Source: CAZWEZ01 sp964632795 | Lineage (GTDB): Bacteria > Pseudomonadota > Alphaproteobacteria > Rhodospirillales > 2-02-FULL-58-16 | Direction: 5' to 3' | Assembly: GCA_964632795.1 (NCBI GenBank) | Contig: CAZWEZ010000017.1 | Span: 1-48,515, forward strand | Length of the DNA stretch: 48,515 bases | Shown here: positions 45,026 through 48,515 of the stretch, in pieces | How positions within the stretch are numbered: position 1 is the stretch's first letter | How the letters are laid out: the number at the start of each line of letters is the position of its first letter | Made by a program: the position numbers and the translations under genes | The notes under the pieces: generated by a model | What the model was told of the DNA's origin: nothing | Seen by the model: the letters and a program-made list of their open reading frames with translations, nothing else | The model's database searches: none

Positions 45026-47488
45026 CTAGCGTTTAACCCGCATCAGCTCCTCCAACATCTGGTCGGCGGTGCTGATGATCTTCGCGGCCGCAGAGTAGGC
45101 TCTCTGGACCACGATCATGTTGGTGAACTCCTCGCCGATATCCACCGTCGAGGCCTCCAGGGCCCCCTGGACGGTCTGACCGGCGGGCCCGTTGTCGGCG
45201 ACCCGGAGCGTAAAGTCGCCCGAGGCCTCGGTGGCGTTCCAGATGTTGCCGGTACGCCCTTCCAGGCCGTTGACGTTGACGAAGGTGGCCATCGGGATCT
45301 GGAAGATGGGGCGGGTTTCACCGTTGTCGAAAAGGGCGGTCACCAACCCGTCGTTGCTGATCGTGACGCCGGCGAAGGTGCCGAAGCGCGATCCGTTCTG
45401 GGTGATGAACACCGGGGTGTAGGCGGCGCCGAACTGGGTCATGCCGTTGGCCTGGCTGAGGGTGCCGAAATCGAGGGTGATCTGGTCGGTGTTGGAGGCG
45501 GCGTCGTCCATGTGGGCCGAGCCGTTGGCGAAGTTGTTGATCTCCAGCTCGACGACGTTGAAGGCGTTGGGCAGGCCGTCGCTGGAGAACGAGATCGCCG
45601 GCTCGGTCCCCACCGTGATGGTGTTGGAGGCGGTATAGATGCTCGAACCGATGGTGGAGCTGCCGTCGGGCTCGGTCGTCGCCGGGGTTATGTTGGTGGT
45701 GTCGACCGTGTAGGTGTTGCCGTTGGTCAGCGAGGCCAGGACCAGCGTGTTGCTGTGGGGGCTGTTGGTGCCCCTGACCGCGATGCTGGTGCCGCTGAAG
45801 TTGGGGTCGTTGGCCTCGATCGCCGCCTCGAGGTCGTCCAGTACGCGGTCCAGGGGACCGTCGCGGTAGATGACCCTGTCGGCGCCCGTCGAGTCCTCGA
45901 CTTCGCCGGTGGTGAAGGTGTAGGTCAGGCCGTTGATAACGATGAAGTCGGCGGTGACGGGTACGGCGGTGAACAGGATCTGGGTCTCATCCGTGTACAG
46001 CGTGTCGCGTTTCTTGATCGTGAACGTGGTGGTCTGGGTGGTCACCGCGACGCCGGTGGAATCCTTGAGACCGGTGGGATTGACGGAGATCGAGGCCAGG
46101 CCGTCGTCCTCGAAGAGGACGGTGGTCGAGCTGCCGGCGCTGGTGGTCACCCGCAGGTTGGTGGTGTCGAAGTTGGAATCGCTGCTGCGGATGGCGCTCA
46201 GCAGGGCGGCGACGTCGCCCGACAGGGTGGCCGAGGACGAGATGTCCACCTGGAAGGTGTTGTCGGTGCCGGCGGCGGCGGTGGGCGTCGCCGCCGTCGC
46301 CGTCATGTCGGCGTCGCCGCCGACGGTCTCGTCATCGGAAGCGGCGATGGTGAAGCCGGTGCTGCCGGGGGTCTTGGCGACGATGGTGACGACGCCGACC
46401 GCGGCGGTGGCGCTGACCACGCCGTTGACGGTGGCGTCGGCGTTGATTGCCGCGGCCAGGCCGGCGGCGGCGGTGGAGAGGGTCTCGGCGGCGCCGAGGG
46501 TGTAATCGACGTTGTTGCCGTTGATGGTGGCCCGGAAAAAGTCGCCCGCGTCAAGGTCGCCGGTGGTGGCCAGGGTGATGGTGCTGGTCTGGGCCACGGC
46601 GTTGGTCACCGAGGCGTCGCTGTCGAAGACGTAGGTCTTCGTCGAGCCGTTGCTGGTGATCGTCATCGAGGCGCCGTCGGCCGGGCGCCGCGCGGCGCCG
46701 GTGACATCCAGGATGTTGAACTCGATCTGGCCGATGGAGCGGTAGACCTTGGGCGAGGTGGTCGAGTCCTCGATCGTCAGGTCGGTGGTCCCCTGGGGCG
46801 GTTCGATCCTCATCTTCCACTCGTTGTCGACGGAGGACTTCTCGTAGATGAGGCTCATGGTGTTGGCGTTGCCCAGGGTGTCGAAGAACTGGACGTCGGT
46901 CTTATGGGTGACGCCGGCGCTGTCGTTCGACGGCAGGTTGGCGCCGATGGCGATGGTGTTGGTGGCCGACGCGGTGCCGCCGACCCGGTTCAGGTTGACC
47001 GTCGCCAGGTAGTCCGACGACACGATGTTCTGGTTGGCGATGGTCAGGTTCTCGTTGGCCGGGACCACCGTGCCCCCCGAATCGGTCGGCCACGCCTGGA
47101 GGTAAAAGCCGGACGTGTTGCGCAGGAAGCCTTGGTTGTCCATGAAGAACGACCCGGAGCGGGTGTAGAGGTACTCGTTGGTGATGCCCGGGACGTTGGC
47201 CTCGTTGACCACGAAGAAGCCGTTGCCGGCGATCGCCAGGTCGGTCTGCGAGGTCGAGGCCTGCAACAGACCCTGCACGCCGTTGGCCTGGCGCGGGTTC
47301 GACTGCACGCCGCCGGCCGAGTAGAAGGTGGACGACGTCTGCTTGGTGACCAGGGTCTGGAAGTTGACCTTGGTGTTCTTGTAGCCGATCGTGCTGACGT
47401 TGGTGATGTTGTCGGAGATGGCGCCCATGGCGCTGCTCTGCGCGGTCAGTCCCGAAACACCCGAAGATAAAGCACCAAAGAGACTCAT
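45026..47488 (-). CDS. flgE: flagellar hook protein FlgE (paralogue 2)
   Basis: 820 aa, very long for FlgE. N-terminal MSLFGALSSGVSGLTAQSSA, then SDNITNVSTIGYKNTKVNFQ and DLAIAGNGFFVVNE; C-terminal VDIGEEFTNMIVVQRAYSAA and STADQMLEELMRVKR are those of FlgE proper. Inserted surface modules fill residues ~270-640, including a VDYTLGAAETL-type module shared with paralogue 1. It follows flgD in the usual order fliK-flgD-flgE, so it is probably the principal hook subunit, exported by the flagellar apparatus and capped by FlgD. Ribosome site GAAGGAGAAGG. Followed by a strong terminator. Confidence 0.92.
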   Translation of the reverse strand: MSLFGALSSGVSGLTAQSSAMGAISDNITNVSTIGYKNTKVNFQTLVTKQTSSTFYSAGGVQSNPRQANGVQGLLQASTSQTDLAIAGNGFFVVNEANVPGITNEYLYTRSGSFFMDNQGFLRNTSGFYLQAWPTDSGGTVVPANENLTIANQNIVSSDYLATVNLNRVGGTASATNTIAIGANLPSNDSAGVTHKTDVQFFDTLGNANTMSLIYEKSSVDNEWKMRIEPPQGTTDLTIEDSTTSPKVYRSIGQIEFNILDVTGAARRPADGASMTITSNGSTKTYVFDSDASVTNAVAQTSTITLATTGDLDAGDFFRATINGNNVDYTLGAAETLSTAAAGLAAAINADATVNGVVSATAAVGVVTIVAKTPGSTGFTIAASDDETVGGDADMTATAATPTAAAGTDNTFQVDISSSATLSGDVAALLSAIRSSDSNFDTTNLRVTTSAGSSTTVLFEDDGLASISVNPTGLKDSTGVAVTTQTTTFTIKKRDTLYTDETQILFTAVPVTADFIVINGLTYTFTTGEVEDSTGADRVIYRDGPLDRVLDDLEAAIEANDPNFSGTSIAVRGTNSPHSNTLVLASLTNGNTYTVDTTNITPATTEPDGSSTIGSSIYTASNTITVGTEPAISFSSDGLPNAFNVVELEINNFANGSAHMDDAASNTDQITLDFGTLSQANGMTQFGAAYTPVFITQNGSRFGTFAGVTISNDGLVTALFDNGETRPIFQIPMATFVNVNGLEGRTGNIWNATEASGDFTLRVADNGPAGQTVQGALEASTVDIGEEFTNMIVVQRAYSAAAKIISTADQMLEELMRVKR

Positions 47489-47586
47489 TTTCCTTCTCCT
47501 TCGATCTTCCGGCTCCGTCGCCGGACGTGTTCCTCAAATCCTTCTCGCGGAGGGTTTCGAACTCCGCGCCTGGTTTCGCCAACCGG

Positions 47587-48276
47587 CTATTGAGCCGGCG
47601 CCGGTTCCTGTGCCGTTTCCTTGATCGATATGACGTCGTCCATGGAGATCACGACGCCGCCCAGGAACAGCGACACCTTGCCGTCCTCGGCGCCGGCCCC
47701 GGTGACCCTGCCGAAGATGGTCTGGGTGACGTCGAGCAGCCCCCCGTCGCGGTCCAGGGCGTTGACCGTCAGCGTGTAGTCGCCGTCGGGCTGCTGCATG
47801 CCGCTGCCGTTCATGCCGTTCCATGTGAAGCTGTGCTTGCCGGCGTTGGTCTCGCCCTCGCTGGTGAAGACGGTGAGGCCGGCCGAGTTCTGGATGACGA
47901 TGGTGACTTCGGCGGCGTTGACGTCGAGGGTGTAGGATAACTCGGCCTTGCCGTTCTCCAGCGGCAGCCCGCTGCCGGCGGCCTCGATGGTGTTGCCGAT
48001 GAAGTCGACCATGGTCGCGATCTGCGAGGTCTGCTGGAGGCTCAACATCTTTTCCAGGTTGGCGTTCTGATAGATCTGCTGCTCGACGCTGGCGAACTGG
48101 ACCAGTTGCGAGGTAAACTCGCTGGCGTCCATGGGGTCCAGCGGATCCTGGTTCTGGAGCTGGGTGATCAGCAGGATCAGGAACCGGTTCAGGTCCTCGT
48201 TCAGCTTGGCCTTGGCGGAACCCGACTGGGTGTTCTCGTCGAGGATGTTGGAACTAGAGAGTCCTTCGAGCAACAT
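47587..48276 (-). CDS. flgD: flagellar hook capping protein FlgD
   Basis: 229 aa. The N-terminal part LNRFLILLITQLQNQDPLDP, then MDASEFTSQLVQFASVEQQI, is the FlgD hallmark. The C-terminal half (residues ~110-215) is an Ig/tudor-like domain with FTWNGMNGSGMQQPDGDYTL. It caps the growing hook and is later discarded. The ribosome site is TTAGGAG. It starts 29 bases after the fliK stop and precedes flgE2 by about 100 bases. Confidence 0.95.
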   Translation of the reverse strand: MLLEGLSSSNILDENTQSGSAKAKLNEDLNRFLILLITQLQNQDPLDPMDASEFTSQLVQFASVEQQIYQNANLEKMLSLQQTSQIATMVDFIGNTIEAAGSGLPLENGKAELSYTLDVNAAEVTIVIQNSAGLTVFTSEGETNAGKHSFTWNGMNGSGMQQPDGDYTLTVNALDRDGGLLDVTQTIFGRVTGAGAEDGKVSLFLGGVVISMDDVISIKETAQEPAPAQ

Positions 48277-48305
48277 GTCTGTCTCCTAACCGCGCCGGGT
48301 CCCGT

Positions 48306-48515
48306 TCAGGCCCTGATATCGACCCGGTTCTCGGAAATGATTCCGCCCTCGGCGATGACGTCCGGGGCCTCCTCGGCGTCTTCGGGCGAGGCCGCGGAAC
48401 CGGCGCCCTCACCGTCGGCGGAGCGTTCCTGGTCGCCACGCAGGCTGAAGCGCAGGCTTTCGTCGTCGGCCTGCAGGCCGGCGTCCGCGAGCGCCTGCTG
48501 GAGCTCCCTGGCGTC
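48306..48515 (-). CDS. fliK: flagellar hook-length control protein FliK, C-terminal end (partial)
   Basis: 69 codons from the window end to a TGA at 48306-48308. The residues ARELQQALADAGLQADDESL resemble the helix and strand in the FliK/Flg_hook C-terminal domain (reALe.aGl....l.v). The Glu/Ala-rich tail ends IISENRVDIRA. The identification rests on this short match and on position ahead of flgD and flgE. FliK measures hook length and switches export specificity. Confidence 0.7.
   Translation of the reverse strand, partial: DARELQQALADAGLQADDESLRFSLRGDQERSADGEGAGSAASPEDAEEAPDVIAEGGIISENRVDIRA

Noticed and set aside
45512..47470. A 652-codon plus-strand frame opposite flgE2
   Set aside because: Gly/Val/Asp-rich shadow of the hook gene without any recognisable domain or start site.
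1..48515. tRNA, rRNA, integrase or phage genes that would mark the glycosylation region as a genomic island
   Set aside because: None could be recognised on reading both strands; transfer is suggested only by composition and repeats.

Overview
The window is high-GC DNA (by eye well over 60% G+C) from an alphaproteobacterium, most likely a Rhodospirillales-type organism. This is inferred from FlaF paralogues beside a flagellin, a Maf glycosyltransferase, sigma-54-type promoters on flagellar genes, class III cyclase/TPR proteins, and ATACCA-tipped and GTGT-tipped palindromic repeats between genes. No rRNA, tRNA or CRISPR array was seen.

Left part (1-14.7 kb), mixed metabolic and signalling genes: a partial amidohydrolase; a class III nucleotide cyclase with TolB-like and TPR regions, bracketed by a 270-bp direct repeat of the amidohydrolase 3' end; a GNAT acetyltransferase; a cupin/metallo-beta-lactamase-fold pair divergent from an agmatinase-family ureohydrolase; a membrane GGDEF protein; a GFA-fold protein/cupin/amidohydrolase operon; an aldehyde dehydrogenase; a small membrane protein; a small secreted protein; and a PFL-activase-like radical SAM enzyme. 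Several short 3'-end gene remnants and palindromic repeats lie between them.

14.8-18.8 kb: a three-gene ferric-iron ABC transporter (binding protein, fused permease, ATPase) with a well-formed sigma-70-like promoter, a 15-bp palindromic candidate operator at the expected transcription start and a strong hairpin after the last gene.

18.8-27.2 kb: a flagellar block on the + strand (flgE-family hook protein, flgI, rod-binding flgJ-like gene, flgN, flgK, flgL), with sigma-54-type sites before flgE and flgI. 45.0-48.5 kb: a second flagellar block on the - strand (end of fliK, flgD, a second and larger flgE).

27.2-45 kb, between the two blocks: a flagellin and apparent flagellin-glycosylation island. 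It holds flagellin, two FlaF paralogues, a Maf glycosyltransferase, a TPR/GT41 (SPINDLY/FlmG-like) glycosyltransferase, pseB and pseC for nucleotide-sugar synthesis, two SpsF-type cytidylyltransferases, a Gfo/Idh oxidoreductase, a DUF4910-type aminopeptidase-like protein, a methyltransferase, a FemAB-like acyltransferase and a B12-binding radical SAM protein. A 62-codon reading frame joins the start of PseG to what looks like the end of PseI, so the local nonulosonic-acid pathway appears to have lost its middle by deletion. The Maf to methyltransferase stretch looks less GC-rich than its surroundings and may have been acquired separately.

The most notable points are the apparent PseG-PseI deletion fusion, two different classes of candidate flagellin glycosyltransferase side by side with basic low-complexity tails, surface-module sharing among hook and junction proteins, and palindromic elements sitting at stop codons, one of which supplies the end of pseC and the start of the next gene.
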